Shown here piece after piece: positions 5,885-6,376 of a stretch of 6,376 bases of DNA (within the stretch, counting starts at the first letter, position 1; every line of letters starts with the position of its first letter). The notes below the pieces were generated by a model. It saw only the letters and a program-made list of their open reading frames with translations. It searched no databases and had not been told where the DNA came from. Both the position numbers and the translations under genes were made by a program. Source of the DNA: Spirochaetaceae bacterium (GTDB lineage Bacteria; Spirochaetota; Spirochaetia; Treponematales; Breznakiellaceae); NCBI GenBank assembly GCA_031269165.1, contig JAISZQ010000199.1, forward strand, positions 1-6,376, given 5' to 3'.

Positions 5885-5887
5885 TTA

Positions 5888-5908
5888 GGTAACAGATAAG
5901 GGCTGTCT
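5888..5908 (+). repeat. 21-base dispersed repeat, copy 2
   Basis: This segment matches 3918-3938 at 19 of 21 positions. It begins three bases after the beta-helix stop codon and contains the left arm of the candidate terminator. Confidence 0.4.
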
Positions 5909-5937
5909 TTGCGGTTGCGGGGATGGCCCTTTCTTTT
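5898..5937 (+). terminator. Candidate intrinsic terminator of the beta-helix gene
   Basis: AAGGGC (5898-5903) pairs with GCCCTT (5926-5931), followed by a T-rich run, TCTTTT (5932-5937). It starts 14 bases after the stop codon. The 22-base loop is larger than ideal, so this is a moderate candidate. Confidence 0.45.
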
Positions 5938-5950
5938 GGGCGGGGGATGA

Positions 5951-6118
5951 CCGTCATTGCGAACGTGCGGCAACATCGTTGCCGTTAGCGGTGTGGAGTT
6001 TGCGATAAGCGGGCTACGCCCGCCGCAAACTCCTTCGCTCAACGGCTCAACGCTTCGCGTTGAGCGTGCGCGTTGAGCCTGCTTCGCTCGGCAATGTGCC
6101 GCCCGCCCGCAATGACGG
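5951..6118. repeat. 168-base hairpin-rich element with terminal inverted repeats (REP/MITE-like)
   Basis: The ends are perfect 11-base inverted repeats, CCGTCATTGCG (5951-5961) and CGCAATGACGG (6108-6118). Inside are three perfect hairpins. The first is CGGCAAC/GTTGCCG (5968-5984). The second is GGAGTTTGCG/CGCAAACTCC (5995-6004 with 6024-6033), enclosing GCGGGC/GCCCGC (6009-6014 with 6018-6023). The third is GCTCAACG/CGTTGAGC (6037-6044 with 6071-6078), enclosing GCTCAACGC/GCGTTGAGC (6045-6053 with 6057-6065). Ends reading GTCATTGCG are familiar from dispersed palindromic repeats in several bacterial groups. It has no coding capacity and no evident target duplication. A non-autonomous mobile repeat is the likeliest identity. 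Confidence 0.7.
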
Positions 6119-6128
6119 GGCGTTGATA

Positions 6129-6162
6129 GGGAACAGGGATTAGGGGGATGGGGATTGCAGGG
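6129..6162 (+). other. G-run array with G-quadruplex potential
   Basis: Five runs of three or more G (6129-6131, 6136-6138, 6143-6147, 6150-6153, 6160-6162) are separated by loops of 4, 4, 2 and 6 bases. This satisfies the usual G3+N1-7 quadruplex rule on the plus strand. It lies between the hairpin element and the insertion-sequence end. The repeated GGGAT/GGGAACA character could also be a decayed short tandem repeat. Confidence 0.55.
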
Positions 6163-6287
6163 CTATTGCATTTACTTTTTGAAGATGACGAGCATTTATT
6201 CGCACTTCAGATTTGAACCGGCGCGTCTATAAATGTAACCTAATAGCGTACGAGTTCCTGGCACTCGGCAATTTCTAACGCAAAAAG

Positions 6288-6306
6288 TATAATGTACGTT
6301 AGGAGG
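6288..6306 (+). promoter_or_regulatory. Transposase -10 box and Shine-Dalgarno
   Basis: A perfect TATAAT is at 6288-6293, but the -35 position (6265-6270, TCGGCA) is poor. AGGAGGG follows at 6301-6307, four bases or less before the ATG at 6311. With a start near 6300 the leader would be only about 11 bases, leaving the ribosome site at the extreme 5' end of the mRNA. This would fit low transposase expression. Confidence 0.4.
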
Positions 6307-6310
6307 GAAG

Positions 6311-6376
6311 ATGAGTTATCAAAGGATGAACCTTGTAGAACGGATGGACATTTTCAGACTGCTGTATGTTGAACGG
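6311..6376 (+). CDS. IS30-family-like transposase, N-terminal fragment
   Basis: Twenty-two codons are present, beginning MSYQRMNLVERMDIFRLL, before the window ends, and the frame remains open. The pattern of a short polar start, then L-x-x-R-x-x-I-x-x-L-L resembles the beginning of IS30-family transposases (typically K-x-L-x-x-x-E-R-x-x-I-x-x-L), where it leads into the DNA-binding helix-turn-helix. The DDE catalytic domain would lie beyond the window. A strong Shine-Dalgarno supports the start. With so few residues, another helix-turn-helix protein cannot be excluded. Confidence 0.55.
   Translation, partial: MSYQRMNLVERMDIFRLLYVER

Larger units (their letters stand above)
6201..6376 (+). 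mobile_element. Left end of a probable IS30-family insertion sequence (partial)
   Basis: The region upstream of the truncated transposase reads CGCACTTCAGATTTGAACCG at 6201-6220, which I take as the likely left terminal repeat because some IS30-family ends have a comparable CACTTC...TTTGAA pattern as I remember them. About 100 non-coding bases with a TATAAT box then lead to the transposase start. The right end is outside the window, so the boundary and target duplication cannot be confirmed. Confidence 0.45.

Noticed and set aside
6168..6198. GCATTTA direct repeats as an insertion target duplication
   Set aside because: Both copies lie on the same side of the presumed element, so they cannot flank it.

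Overview
The window looks like chromosomal DNA of a spirochaete, most likely a Treponema of the moderately GC-rich termite-gut type. This is inferred from protein style, not from a database match. The main evidence is a lipoprotein built of GGGVYV...GTF.M..GTIS.N beta-helix rungs, with an STAG...LDS...GGGWE tail of a kind I associate with those genomes. A membrane-anchored CHASE2/class III cyclase-like protein and relaxed lipoboxes fit the same picture.

Layout, left to right. Positions 1-176 are a leader with sigma70-like promoter sequences. Positions 177-1468 hold a two-gene rightward operon joined by an ATGA overlap: a 193-residue lipoprotein, then a 237-residue exported alpha-helical protein of HEAT/armadillo type. 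Converging on it, with a 48-base gap, is a leftward 795-residue protein (1517-3904). It has an N-terminal membrane anchor, a CHASE2-like extracytoplasmic region, three membrane helices and a C-terminal cyclase-like domain that appears to have lost important catalytic positions.

Positions 3905-4597 contain no credible gene. This 693-base stretch has a good rightward promoter, a good leftward promoter facing it, several stem-loops and short dispersed repeats. It probably supplies long leaders to the genes on both sides. Positions 4598-5884 encode a 428-residue lipoprotein with a repetitive right-handed beta-helix, probably cell-surface or periplasmic. Its central repeats are near-identical at the DNA level, as expected after recent tandem duplication.

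Positions 5885-6376 are accessory DNA: a possible terminator, a 168-base element with terminal inverted repeats and nested hairpins, a G-quadruplex-type G-run array, and the left end of what looks like an IS30-family insertion sequence. The insertion sequence runs off the window 22 codons into its transposase.

No pathway links all the genes. The two left-hand genes probably act together in the envelope. The cyclase-like protein is a candidate envelope sensor. The beta-helix lipoprotein is a variable surface protein in a repeat-rich, mobile-element-associated setting. I found no CRISPR array, tRNA, rRNA or defence or biosynthetic cluster.
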